Shown here piece after piece: positions 17,839 to 25,381 of a DNA stretch of 46,558 nt; the first letter of the stretch is position 1, and each line of letters begins with the position of its first letter. The notes beneath the pieces are model-generated. The model saw nothing but the letters and a program-made list of their open reading frames with translations. It was not told the DNA's origin and made no database searches. The translations under genes and the position numbers were made by a program. The stretch comes from CAUTUX01 sp963532875 (GTDB lineage: Bacteria; Bacillota; Clostridia; Christensenellales; CAG-917): assembly GCA_963532875.1 (NCBI GenBank), contig CAUSLO010000004.1, positions 1-46,558 on the forward strand, written 5' to 3'.

Positions 17839-18261
17839 TTACTCAAACATTTCTAAAATTTGTTCTTCTGCTTTTTTAATTCTCTGTCTTACTGCAGATT
17901 CTGTTATCCCCAACTTCTTTGCAATCTCAACTTTCTTATATCCTTCATTCCACATCCGATAGACCTGTGAGTTCTTTTTGTCTAGAACCTTGTTTTCTCT
18001 TTCGGCAAACTTGTCTTCACTCCTCACCAAAAATTCCAATGGTGTTTGAATGCTCGATCTCACATCTCCACATTCCTCTAAATGCTTATCCAGCGAGAAA
18101 TCTCTTTGTGCTTTGTATCCACCTCTCCACTTCTGCTTTATCTCTTTTTGGATCTGTGCCTTCTCAAGACGTTCGAGTTCTTGGTGTATCAAAAGATATT
18201 GTTCATCTACAATAACTTCACTTTTTGTACCATCTAAAAATTCATATACTATCTTTCCCAT
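17839..18261 (-). CDS. sigma-70 region-4-like DNA-binding protein
   Basis: 140 residues. The last 45 (QVYRMWNEGYKKVEIAKKLG, ITESAVRQRIKKAEEQILEM) form a helix-turn-helix like sigma factor region 4. The N-terminus resembles short phage/element sigma-like proteins with a charged helix (LLIHQELERLEKAQIQKEIK). There is no clear region 2, so it is probably a transcription regulator and not a complete sigma factor. AAGGAGG at about 18272 gives a strong ribosome site for ATG 18261. It is the first gene of the secretion operon, directly behind the hairpin at 18284-18318. Confidence 0.7.
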   Translation of the reverse strand: MGKIVYEFLDGTKSEVIVDEQYLLIHQELERLEKAQIQKEIKQKWRGGYKAQRDFSLDKHLEECGDVRSSIQTPLEFLVRSEDKFAERENKVLDKKNSQVYRMWNEGYKKVEIAKKLGITESAVRQRIKKAEEQILEMFE

Positions 18262-18283
18262 CGCTCCTCCTTATAAATAAAAA

Positions 18284-18318
18284 TCCTACAAAAAGTACCT
18301 ATTGTACCTTTTGTAGGA
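18284..18318 (-). terminator. strong intrinsic terminator or attenuator before the secretion operon
   Basis: TCCTACAAAAAGTAC (18284-18298) pairs with GTACCTTTTGTAGGA (18304-18318): 15 bp with a single A/C mismatch and a 5-nt loop. On the minus strand it is followed by TTTTTATTT and, about 7 bp later, by the ribosome site of the first operon gene. This is a textbook rho-independent terminator for transcripts from lexA and the zinc-ribbon gene. Because it abuts the ribosome site, it could also act as an attenuator controlling the operon. Confidence 0.8.
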
Positions 18319-18426
18319 CTCGATAGTTTCGTTTTGATAACTTCTGTTTTCTACAACTTTTGCCTTGGTCTCACGTTGGTCTTACATCTGCCGCGTTCAA
18401 GATTTCAAGACAAGTTCTCCTTATTT

Positions 18427-18442
18427 CCACCCAAGGGGGTGG
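18427..18442. other. GC-rich hairpin after the zinc-ribbon gene
   Basis: CCACCC-AAGG-GGGTGG is a perfect 6-bp GC-rich stem in AT-rich DNA, 7 bp past the zinc-ribbon stop. A T-run (CTTTTTATTG) follows it on the plus strand only, so it would terminate rightward, not leftward, transcription. Its role is uncertain. The stretch 18319-18426 has no gene I can support. Confidence 0.5.
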
Positions 18443-18448
18443 GACTTT

Positions 18449-18673
18449 TTATTGTTTTAGGGCTTTTTCTGCTCCTTTCTGTCCTCCTGCATTATATTTT
18501 GAGTATTTGTCTGTAATGACTCTGCTGTTAATTGTCATCTGTCCAATGTCATCTATTGTTACTCTAATTGACTTATTACACTGGCTACAAAAGACAATTG
18601 CATCTTTGCATTCTTGTGCTTCAAATAAAAAATTATTACAGTTCGGACATCTTACCTCTACTCTTTTTGACAC
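18449..18673 (-). CDS. small zinc-ribbon protein
   Basis: 74 residues. VRCPNCNNFLFEAQECKDAI followed by VFCSQCNKSIRVTI gives two CxxC pairs (CPNC and CSQC), a four-cysteine zinc ribbon of the Com/KTR type seen in phages and integrative elements. The tail (GGQKGAEKALKQ) is basic. It lies 11 bp downstream of lexA and is probably co-transcribed with it. It is likely a nucleic-acid-binding regulator; function unproven. Confidence 0.72.
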   Translation of the reverse strand: MSKRVEVRCPNCNNFLFEAQECKDAIVFCSQCNKSIRVTIDDIGQMTINSRVITDKYSKYNAGGQKGAEKALKQ

Positions 18674-18684
18674 TTTTCTATCTC

Positions 18685-19284
18685 CTAAAACTTTTTAATG
18701 CTTCCTACTACTACTCCGAATACATCGCATTCTTTGACGATAATATCTTCCATGGTTTCATTCCTTGGATGCAAAACAACCCTATCTTTTTCTGGCCTAT
18801 ATTCCTTGATTGTTGTCTCGCCTTCTATCATCGCTACTACATTCTGACCATAGTCCGCCGTCGGTTGTTTTCTTATTACTACCAAATCTCCGTCGTCTAT
18901 GCCAGCATCTATCATACTTGTTCCTCTTGCTCTTACCATTACCAAATCTCCATTTCCAAAAAGGTTTGCTGGTAGGGCGTATGTGTCTTCTATATCCTCT
19001 ATTGCCAATATTGGTTGTCCACACGCTGCCACACCAACCAACGGAACATTCTTTACATTGATTTTAAACATTTCGTCTGTCTCTATCTCTCCACTTGCGT
19101 TTCTTTTTATCACTCCTTTGTTTTCCAATATGTCTAAATATCTTTTTACTTTAGACAATGATGTAAAGTGTCTAGGAAAGTTTCTCATCACATCTCTGTA
19201 TGTTGGAGCCTTCCCCTCTTTCTTTTGTTTTTCAAATATATATTCACTTAACATAACCGATAGGTTTTCATCACAATATTTCAT
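18685..19284 (-). CDS. lexA: LexA, SOS response repressor
   Basis: 199 residues. The N-terminal winged helix (residues 25-62) binds SOS boxes. The C-terminal S24 domain carries the self-cleavage dyad Ser123 (GTSMIDAG) and Lys160 (GETTIKEY). The cleavage site reads VAACGQP, probably Cys88-Gly89 as in UmuD, instead of the more usual Ala-Gly. RecA-bound ssDNA triggers cleavage and derepression of repair genes. Ribosome site AAGGAAG precedes ATG. It is preceded by a good promoter overlapped at the start point by a GGAAC-N5-GTTCC dyad, consistent with autoregulation. Being next to a conjugation-type operon, it could link that operon to DNA damage, but no matching box is seen before the operon itself. 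Confidence 0.93.
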   Translation of the reverse strand: MKYCDENLSVMLSEYIFEKQKKEGKAPTYRDVMRNFPRHFTSLSKVKRYLDILENKGVIKRNASGEIETDEMFKINVKNVPLVGVAACGQPILAIEDIEDTYALPANLFGNGDLVMVRARGTSMIDAGIDDGDLVVIRKQPTADYGQNVVAMIEGETTIKEYRPEKDRVVLHPRNETMEDIIVKECDVFGVVVGSIKKF

Positions 19285-19296
19285 ATCTTCCTTTGC

Positions 19297-19311
19297 GGAA
19301 CGCCTTGTTCC
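19297..19311. promoter_or_regulatory. candidate LexA operator (SOS box)
   Basis: GGAACGCCTTGTTCC is an inverted repeat (GGAAC arms, 5-bp spacer), 12 bp upstream of the lexA start and covering the predicted transcription start. It resembles the Bacillus SOS box GAAC-N4-GTTC but with one extra central base. Autoregulation of lexA makes this the most likely operator in the window. Confidence 0.55.
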
Positions 19312-19318
19312 TTTATAG

Positions 19319-19347
19319 AATATACTAAATTAAAAACTCTCTTGCAA
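19319..19347 (-). promoter_or_regulatory. sigma-A promoter of lexA
   Basis: On the minus strand TTGCAA (19347-19342), a 17-bp spacer and TATATT (19324-19319) form a near-consensus promoter. The expected start near 19312 falls on the candidate LexA operator, and the lexA ATG is about 28 nt downstream. Confidence 0.65.
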
Positions 19348-19366
19348 GCGTTTTTAATGACTTTTT

Positions 19367-21205
19367 TTATTTTGCGTATTTTTGTAGATAAACTATCAAG
19401 ATTGATATGTCGGCTGGGGAAACTCCAGATATTCTTGATGCCTGTCCTAGTGTTGCTGGTCGTATTGCCGTAAGTTTTTCTCTTGCTTCTATTCGTAACC
19501 CTTTGAGTTCCATATAGTTAATATCTGAAGGGATTTTCTTCTTTTCTATTCTTCTGTGCTCTTCTATTTCTATTTGTTGTTTTTTCAAATAGCCTGCGTA
19601 TTTTGCTCTTGTTATGGATTCTTTTTTTGCTTCTTCTTTTTGATCTCCTAGAAGATATGGCAGAACATCCTTTATCCTCATCTCTGGTCTCTTCGCTAGA
19701 TCCTCAACCGTTGCCCCTTTCTTTATATCGCAATTAAACTTACTCTTAATTTCTTCCAATTCTTTTGTTTCTAATTTTCTTGTTAGGCTCTCGTCGCATT
19801 CTTTAATTTGTTTTTGCTTGTTTAAGAATCTCTGATATCTCTCTTCGGTTGCTAGACCTATATCATATCCACGTTGCGTCAATCTCTCATCTGCATTGTC
19901 TTGCCTCAAGAATATCCTATATTCTGCTCGTGCAGTCATCATTCGGTATGGCTCTTCAGTTCCCTTTGTTACAAGGTCATCAATTAATACTCCAATGTAG
20001 GCTTCGTCTCGTCTTAAGATAAATGGTTCTTTGTTATCTATTTTATGAACTGCATTTATTCCTGCAACCAACCCTTGTCCCGCCGCCTCTTCGTATCCGC
20101 TGCTTCCGTTTATTTGTCCTGCAAAGAATAGGTTGTCTATTTTCTTGTACTCTAGCGTGTTTTTTAACTCTAAAGGATTTATACAACTATATTCAATAGC
20201 ATATCCGTATTTTGCAAATCTGCAATGTTTAAATCCTGGTAGAGAATGGTACATTTGTTCTTGCACTATTGGTGGCATTGAAGTTGACATCCCTTGAACA
20301 TACATCTCAATTGAGCCTAGCCCTTCTGGTTCAACAAATATTTGATGTCTTTCTTTATCTGCAAAACGCATTATTTTAGTTTCAATTGATGGGCAATATC
20401 TTGGTCCTATTCCTGTTATTTGTCCGTTATATAGCGGACTATCCTTTATATTCGCCTTTATTATGTCATGCGTTTCTTTTGTTGTGTATGTTAGATAGCA
20501 TGGTTCAAACACCTCCAACTTTGCATCTGTTAAAAAGGAAAAGTGTTCGCTTTCTTCTACTATTTCTTTTTCTATTTCTGAATAGTCAATACTGTCTCTA
20601 TATATTCTTGCAGGTGTACCAGTTTTAAATTTACGTATGTCTATTCCGTTCGATTGTAGACTTTTGGTTAATTTCTCCGCTCTTTTATACCCGCTTGGCC
20701 CAGACTGTTTTGTGTATGGTCCGATTATAATTTCGCCATCAAGATATACCCCAGTTGCAATTACTACTGCCTTACATTCGTATTTAGATTTGTTTGTAAC
20801 GACACCTTTTATTTTTTTTTCTTCTGCAATTATTTCTTCGCATTCCTCATACTTGAGATCTAATCCCTTTTGATTCTCTAACGTCTTTATTATTTCTTTC
20901 TGATACTGCCACTTGTCTTCTTGTGCCCTAAGTGAAAATACTGCGGGTCCTTTCGTAGAATTGAGCATCTTCTTTTGAATTGCTGCCTTGTCTGCATTTA
21001 CTCCCATCTCTCCGCCTAGTGCATCTATTTCTCTTACAAGATGTCCCTTACCTGTTCCTCCTATTGATGGGTTACAAGCCATGTATCCAACGTTTGTTAT
21101 ATCTATGCAAAGTAAAAGGGTATTCTTCCCCATTCTTGCCGATGCAAGTGCCGCCTCTATTCCCGCATGTCCTGCCCCAACAACTACTACATCGTATTTC
21201 TTCAT
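19367..21205 (-). CDS. mnmG: MnmG (GidA), tRNA U34 modification enzyme
   Basis: 612 residues, close to the family's usual 620-630. The FAD-binding GAGHAGIEAALASARMG lies at the N-terminus, and GIGPRYCPSIETKI and GQINGSSGYEEAAGQG are MnmG hallmarks. With MnmE it installs the cmnm5 group on U34 of certain tRNAs, using methylene-THF, FAD and GTP. The stop of mnmE is directly adjacent to its ATG, so the pair is translated together as in most bacteria. It is the last gene of the rpmH cluster. Confidence 0.98.
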   Translation of the reverse strand: MKKYDVVVVGAGHAGIEAALASARMGKNTLLLCIDITNVGYMACNPSIGGTGKGHLVREIDALGGEMGVNADKAAIQKKMLNSTKGPAVFSLRAQEDKWQYQKEIIKTLENQKGLDLKYEECEEIIAEEKKIKGVVTNKSKYECKAVVIATGVYLDGEIIIGPYTKQSGPSGYKRAEKLTKSLQSNGIDIRKFKTGTPARIYRDSIDYSEIEKEIVEESEHFSFLTDAKLEVFEPCYLTYTTKETHDIIKANIKDSPLYNGQITGIGPRYCPSIETKIMRFADKERHQIFVEPEGLGSIEMYVQGMSTSMPPIVQEQMYHSLPGFKHCRFAKYGYAIEYSCINPLELKNTLEYKKIDNLFFAGQINGSSGYEEAAGQGLVAGINAVHKIDNKEPFILRRDEAYIGVLIDDLVTKGTEEPYRMMTARAEYRIFLRQDNADERLTQRGYDIGLATEERYQRFLNKQKQIKECDESLTRKLETKELEEIKSKFNCDIKKGATVEDLAKRPEMRIKDVLPYLLGDQKEEAKKESITRAKYAGYLKKQQIEIEEHRRIEKKKIPSDINYMELKGLRIEAREKLTAIRPATLGQASRISGVSPADISILIVYLQKYAK

Positions 21206-22507
21206 TTACTTTCCTACACAGAATCTATCGAATATTTTATTAATTATATCTTCGCTACTTTCTTCACCAGTTATCTCTGACAAATATTTCTTTGCTCTTA
21301 ACAACGTTACCAACATTAAGTCAGTTTCTTCGTTTGCTCTTATTTCTTCTATTTCTGCTATTGCATTATTTAGTGCTTCATAGTGTCTTTGTGTCGTTAT
21401 CATTTCAAAGTTCTCTTGTTTTGTGGTGTTTGTAACCTCTAGGATTTTGTCCAACAATTCTTGTATCCCTTTGTTTTCTTTTGCACTTATATATAAGACG
21501 TCTTTCCGTTTTGCTTTTTTGATACTCTTAACTTTGTCTATTTTGTTTATAACATATACTGTTTTTTCTTTTTCATCTGGAATACTGTCAACTGTTGTTG
21601 CGTCATGAACTTCAAGTATAACGTCTGCCTCTTCCTTTTCCTTGTTCCCTTTTGCTATTCCTTGCTTTTCTATTTCGCCAGCATCTTCTCTTGTGCCTGC
21701 CGTATCTATAAAGGTCAATTTAATTCCTTTATATTCTATGCTTTCTTTTATGACGTCTCTGGTTGTTCCTGGGATTTCTGTAACGATCGCTCTTTCTTCC
21801 TTTACGATTGCATTTAACAGCGAAGACTTCCCTACATTTACATTCCCCGAAAGCACACAATTCACTCCGCTCTTAATCATCTTACCAACTTTAAATGAGT
21901 CTCTTAATGAAACTAGTTCGCTTTTAATTTTTGGAATCTCTTTTGAAAAGTCGCTCAATACTTCATCTTCCATCTCATCTGGATAGTCAAGTGAGGCTGT
22001 TAACTCTACAATTTGTTTTTCAAGATCTGAAGAAATCTTTTTTATTTTATCTGCAAGAGAACCGTTCATGAGGTTGTATGCCAATTTGAGTGCGGTTAGG
22101 CTTTCCGCATTAATCATATCTATAACGCCTTCACAATCTGCAAGCGTTAGTCTTCCGTTCAAAAATGCCCTCTTTGTGAACTCCCCTCTTTCTGCAAGCC
22201 TTGCTCCATTTGATACAACCGTTTCAAGAGCCCCTTGCATAATTCGCATTCCACCGTGTAGATAAAACTCAATTGTTTCTTCGCCAGTATATGATTGTCC
22301 TTCTGGCATGTAAACAGCATAGCCTTTGTCGTCAAAGCCTGTACCTTTAAAAGTTCCGTATTTCATTAATAATGGTTGCCATTCTTTTGATTTAGAAAAA
22401 AATAAGGCATCCGCTATTTTTCTAGAACCTTCCCCCGAAAGCCTTAGAATGCCAATGCCTCCATTGCCACTAGGCGTAGCAATTGCAACAATTACTTTTG
22501 TCTTCAT
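21206..22507 (-). CDS. mnmE: MnmE (TrmE), tRNA-modifying GTPase
   Basis: 433 residues, slightly shorter than the usual 450-460. An N-terminal THF-binding domain begins IVAIATPSGNGGIGILRLSG. The inserted G domain has G1 GNVNVGKSS, G2/G3 PGTTRD and DTAGTRED, and G4 NKID. The C-terminal FCVGK keeps the catalytic Cys of the C(I/V/L)GK motif. It partners MnmG in U34 modification. It starts immediately after the khpB stop, in one operon with its neighbours. Confidence 0.98.
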   Translation of the reverse strand: MKTKVIVAIATPSGNGGIGILRLSGEGSRKIADALFFSKSKEWQPLLMKYGTFKGTGFDDKGYAVYMPEGQSYTGEETIEFYLHGGMRIMQGALETVVSNGARLAERGEFTKRAFLNGRLTLADCEGVIDMINAESLTALKLAYNLMNGSLADKIKKISSDLEKQIVELTASLDYPDEMEDEVLSDFSKEIPKIKSELVSLRDSFKVGKMIKSGVNCVLSGNVNVGKSSLLNAIVKEERAIVTEIPGTTRDVIKESIEYKGIKLTFIDTAGTREDAGEIEKQGIAKGNKEKEEADVILEVHDATTVDSIPDEKEKTVYVINKIDKVKSIKKAKRKDVLYISAKENKGIQELLDKILEVTNTTKQENFEMITTQRHYEALNNAIAEIEEIRANEETDLMLVTLLRAKKYLSEITGEESSEDIINKIFDRFCVGK

Positions 22508-23236
22508 TTATTTTTTGCCAAAACTTCTACTCTTTGAAGACCTTGTTCTTAGTTTAACAACTCCGTCATCGCTGTACATTCCCAAAAATGTTTCGCCATC
22601 TTGGATTTCTCTGTCTACACTTCTTTTGTATGCTTCCTCTCCCTTTGGGATGATTACTACTTGTCTTCTTCCTTCAACGCCTCTACTTTCTGTTTCAACA
22701 TCTTCATTCTTAGACAACTCTAAATGTATGTATCTTCTTTCCCATGAAGGCATATATTCCAAAGCAACTGGTCTCTTTGTTCTCAATGCTTTCTGTGCCA
22801 TGTTTTCAGCCAACTTCTTCAATGCCTCAAGACGCTTTGCTCTATACTCTCCACCTTCTACTGTGATTGGTTTCCCAAAGAATCGTGCATATCTTGCAGT
22901 AAATATCGTTTGTAACGCATTGAGTACTGCCCCCTTTGCCCCAATTATCTTTGAAACATCGTTTCCGTCGAACTTTACTTGAATATCTTCTTCACCTTCT
23001 ATTACGTCTACAAATAGATCATGGCTAAGCAGAGATACTATTTCTTTTGCCATTGCTTTGATATCTTCAAGTGTAAATTCTTTTGTCGTCATCCTTACCT
23101 TTGCTGGCCCGAATGCACTTGCCTTTTCTAGAACTTCTATAACTACATCGTCATTTTTTCTCTTGAGTTCTTCAAGCCCTTTGTTTATTGCTTCCTCTAC
23201 TGACATTCCTGTTGTTTCTATTGTTTTTGTTTCCAT
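22508..23236 (-). CDS. khpB: KhpB/Jag RNA-binding protein
   Basis: 242 residues in the standard three parts. The Jag N-terminal domain covers residues 1-55 (VEEAINKGLEELKRKNDDVV), the KH domain 85-150 (VSKIIGAKGAVLNALQ) and the R3H domain 160-220, with RRYIHLELSKNEDVETES. Jag/KhpB binds many RNAs with KhpA and affects cell shape and division. It lies 8 bp downstream of yidC, its near-universal partner. The name spoIIIJ-associated protein is also used. Confidence 0.95.
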   Translation of the reverse strand: METKTIETTGMSVEEAINKGLEELKRKNDDVVIEVLEKASAFGPAKVRMTTKEFTLEDIKAMAKEIVSLLSHDLFVDVIEGEEDIQVKFDGNDVSKIIGAKGAVLNALQTIFTARYARFFGKPITVEGGEYRAKRLEALKKLAENMAQKALRTKRPVALEYMPSWERRYIHLELSKNEDVETESRGVEGRRQVVIIPKGEEAYKRSVDREIQDGETFLGMYSDDGVVKLRTRSSKSRSFGKK

Positions 23237-23244
23237 GTTCTCAC

Positions 23245-24501
23245 CTATTTATTCTTTTCTTTTTTTTCTTCTATTGTTGTCGCTATTTTGAATGGTGCTT
23301 GAATTAGCACTGCTGAGAATAGCGAACTAAATAACATATATAACGCAAACGCTCCTGAATACATTATTGCAAATACACCCATTACAAGTGGCATGATGTA
23401 CTTCATTGCTTTCATTGTTCCCGCTCCGCCTAAGCCATTTTGCTTTTTCTTTTGGTCGTCATCATTTTTCTCTTTGCTAGGTTTTGCTGTTGGTGGTTCG
23501 GCTGGTGCAAATAGTATTGACGTTATCAAACTCAACGCTATTGTTAATAATGGCAATATTAAAAGACCATTCCACTTGCCTGCATTCTTCTTTCTTCCAT
23601 GACCTCCCTTGCCGATGACGTCATGCATAACTTCTTCATATCTGTCTTTTGTTAATCCTGTCAGTCTTCCCGATGCACTTCCTGCTTGTCCTGTAACCTC
23701 TTCATATGTGGCTACTGGCGTCTTCCAAGTATCAGAGACAAATATGTTTTGTATCCATAAGAATTGGTTCTTTGCTTGTGGGTTATCACTTTTTTTATGT
23801 GCCCATGTGAATTTATATTTTTGGTCTGCTCCCTCTGAAAATCCGTAATATTCTCTAACGGCTCTTCTTGCCGCTCTTCTTGCTCTTTCAAATTGTTCTT
23901 TATTGTTCTCATTCTTTTCTATCTTGTGATAGTCTTCTGCCTTGTCTTTACCGAAGTATTCAGCGAGCGTGTCTTTAAATACTCTCTCATATGTTTGATC
24001 TGCTCTTTGGTATGACTTTGCGAACTCGTATGAAACTGTCTGTCTGAATCCAGCGAAAACTACAAAAAATATTATCATTGTAATTATTGTTGGTAGACAA
24101 GATCCTACCATTGAATATTTTTCTCTTTTATATAAAGCCATTTGCTCTTGTTGATATCTTTGCTTATCATCTGCAAATTTTTTCTGTAAGGCTTCAAGTT
24201 CTGGCTTCATTTTTTTCATCTTTGCATTATTCTTCTTCATTACTATTTGTTGCCAAATATCAAATGGTGAAAGAATTAATCTAAGTGAAATTGTGAAGAC
24301 TATAACTGTTAGTCCGAAGTTTGGCACTTTCTTATTTATTGCCATCATGAACTTTGCCATAAAGTGTTTTGGTTCTGGAATTGTTGTTGCGATGTTGTGT
24401 ATGTCGTCCTTTGCTCCACATGCAACTAAAAATAATGCAGAAAGACAAATCAATAAAACAACTAATAATATTTTTTTTGCTCTTTTACTTATACTAGCCA
24501 T
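23245..24501 (-). CDS. yidC: YidC/Oxa1 membrane protein insertase with enlarged extracellular loop
   Basis: 418 residues, much longer than Bacillus SpoIIIJ (about 260). The lipobox is LFLVACGA with lipid Cys28. TM1 carries the conserved groove arginine Arg74 (SLRLILSPF), followed by the C1 coiled hairpin (residues 88-125) and TM2 (about 134-152). TM3 is near 310-331, and the C-terminal helices lie around 370-405. Between TM2 and TM3 is an extracellular stretch of about 155 residues, where the usual motif FLWIQNIFVSDTW survives at 247-259 flanked by charged inserts rich in Lys, Arg and Glu. The protein inserts and folds membrane proteins with or without Sec. It overlaps the yidD stop by 13 nt and is followed by khpB. 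Confidence 0.95.
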   Translation of the reverse strand: MASISKRAKKILLVVLLICLSALFLVACGAKDDIHNIATTIPEPKHFMAKFMMAINKKVPNFGLTVIVFTISLRLILSPFDIWQQIVMKKNNAKMKKMKPELEALQKKFADDKQRYQQEQMALYKREKYSMVGSCLPTIITMIIFFVVFAGFRQTVSYEFAKSYQRADQTYERVFKDTLAEYFGKDKAEDYHKIEKNENNKEQFERARRAARRAVREYYGFSEGADQKYKFTWAHKKSDNPQAKNQFLWIQNIFVSDTWKTPVATYEEVTGQAGSASGRLTGLTKDRYEEVMHDVIGKGGHGRKKNAGKWNGLLILPLLTIALSLITSILFAPAEPPTAKPSKEKNDDDQKKKQNGLGGAGTMKAMKYIMPLVMGVFAIMYSGAFALYMLFSSLFSAVLIQAPFKIATTIEEKKEKNK

Positions 24502-24731
24502 TTTGCCTTCCCTCTAAAGTTTTCTGGCACGGTATCAAAACCTCCCTTTGAAAACGGATTACATCTTATTACTCTAAAGATTCCTAAGAGTGTGCCTCGA
24601 ATAACTCCCCATTTTTCTATTGCGTCGTACATATACATTGAACACGTTGGTCTGTATTTACACTTTCTGCCAATTATCTTTGACAGTGTGTGCTTATACA
24701 ACTTTAAGAAAAAAAAGGCTATTTTCTTCAT
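24489..24731 (-). CDS. yidD: YidD, membrane protein insertion efficiency factor
   Basis: An 80-residue protein with the family's signature CKYRPTCSMYMYDAIEKWG and RVIRCNPFSKGGFDTVP. YidD is a small membrane-associated protein that improves YidC-dependent insertion. It is encoded between rnpA and yidC and overlaps both (4 nt and 13 nt), the usual arrangement. Normal length. Confidence 0.97.
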   Translation of the reverse strand: MKKIAFFFLKLYKHTLSKIIGRKCKYRPTCSMYMYDAIEKWGVIRGTLLGIFRVIRCNPFSKGGFDTVPENFRGKAKWLV

Positions 24732-25060
24732 TTATACGCCTCAGCCTTCTCAAAAATATTATCTACTATCTTCTCTATTTCTTCAAAGGTTTTGTCTGCT
24801 ATCTTTTCATTAGGAACAATTACGTACAAAAACTTCTCGTCTATCTTCTGAATCCTCTTTGCAATTATTTCCCTAATTTGTCTCTTTAATTTATTTCTAT
24901 GTACAGCATTACCTATTTTCTTTGAAACCGATATTCCTATCTTTAATCCTTCTTTTGATGGTGCTTTACACAGTCTTACGTACTCTCCGTTTGTCTTTGT
25001 TCCCTTTCGATATACGTAAGTAAATGAGCCACGCTTTTTTAAGCGATTCTCTGCCTTCAT
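24728..25060 (-). CDS. rnpA: RNase P protein component
   Basis: 110 residues with the RNase P core: GIKIGISVSKKIG... is seen as GLKIGISVSKKIGNAVHRNK, and the RNA-binding RNR-type motif reads HRNKLKRQIREI. The protein helps the catalytic RNA trim tRNA 5' ends. Its ATG directly follows the TAA of rpmH (TAAATG), so the two are translationally linked. Length is slightly below the 115-120 average. Confidence 0.97.
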   Translation of the reverse strand: MKAENRLKKRGSFTYVYRKGTKTNGEYVRLCKAPSKEGLKIGISVSKKIGNAVHRNKLKRQIREIIAKRIQKIDEKFLYVIVPNEKIADKTFEEIEKIVDNIFEKAEAYK

Positions 25061-25195
25061 TTATGCTGAAAGTCTTGCTCTTCCTCTTGCACGACGTCTC
25101 TTGATAACCTTTCTGCCTGCTGCCGATTTCATCCTTTCACGGAATCCGTGTACTTTACTTCTTTTTCTCTTATTTGGTTGATATGTTCTCTTCAT
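25061..25195 (-). CDS. rpmH: ribosomal protein L34
   Basis: 44 residues, from MKRTYQPNKRKRSKVHGF to RARGRARLSA, the canonical L34 length and sequence. ATG 25195 is preceded by a GGAGA ribosome site about 8 nt upstream. It opens the conserved rpmH-rnpA-yidD-yidC-khpB-mnmE-mnmG operon. dnaA, which commonly flanks rpmH on the opposite side of the origin, is not present here. Confidence 0.99.
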   Translation of the reverse strand: MKRTYQPNKRKRSKVHGFRERMKSAAGRKVIKRRRARGRARLSA

Positions 25196-25231
25196 ATTTC
25201 GTCTCCATTTAATTAATATATGTGCTATTCA

Positions 25232-25261
25232 ATTTTAATAAATCGTTACTCTTAAAGTCAA
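25232..25261 (-). promoter_or_regulatory. promoter of the rpmH operon
   Basis: On the minus strand TTGACT (25261-25256), an 18-bp spacer and TAAAAT (25237-25232) form a plausible sigma-A promoter, 37 bp before rpmH. Confidence 0.6.
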
Positions 25262-25290
25262 CTAAATCATTTTTGCGAGATTTCACTTTC

Positions 25291-25370
25291 AATGTCTACT
25301 TTTTAACCCTAAATGCGTACTTTTTTAATAGCGAATATCTACTTTTACATCTTCAATGTCTACTTTTGAA
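25291..25370. repeat. four 21-22-bp phased direct repeats upstream of rpmH
   Basis: The block AATGTCTACTTTT recurs with changes. Its CTACTTTT core (GTACTTTT in the second copy) starts at 25296, 25317, 25339 and 25360. The 21, 22 and 21-bp steps are two DNA turns, so all copies face the same side of the helix. They lie between the fic stop and the rpmH promoter, 35-100 bp upstream of its -35. The layout is that of an iteron or activator-binding array. No DnaA-box consensus is visible. Confidence 0.75.
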
Positions 25371-25381
25371 TATTCTAGATT

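Noticed and set aside
18797..19061. Additional ORFs overlapping lexA on both strands
   Set aside because: They are shadows of the LexA frame, with low-complexity translations and no ribosome site.
25196..25380. Chromosomal replication origin with DnaA boxes
   Set aside because: I find no TTATCCACA-like boxes and no dnaA. The repeats do not fit the DnaA consensus.
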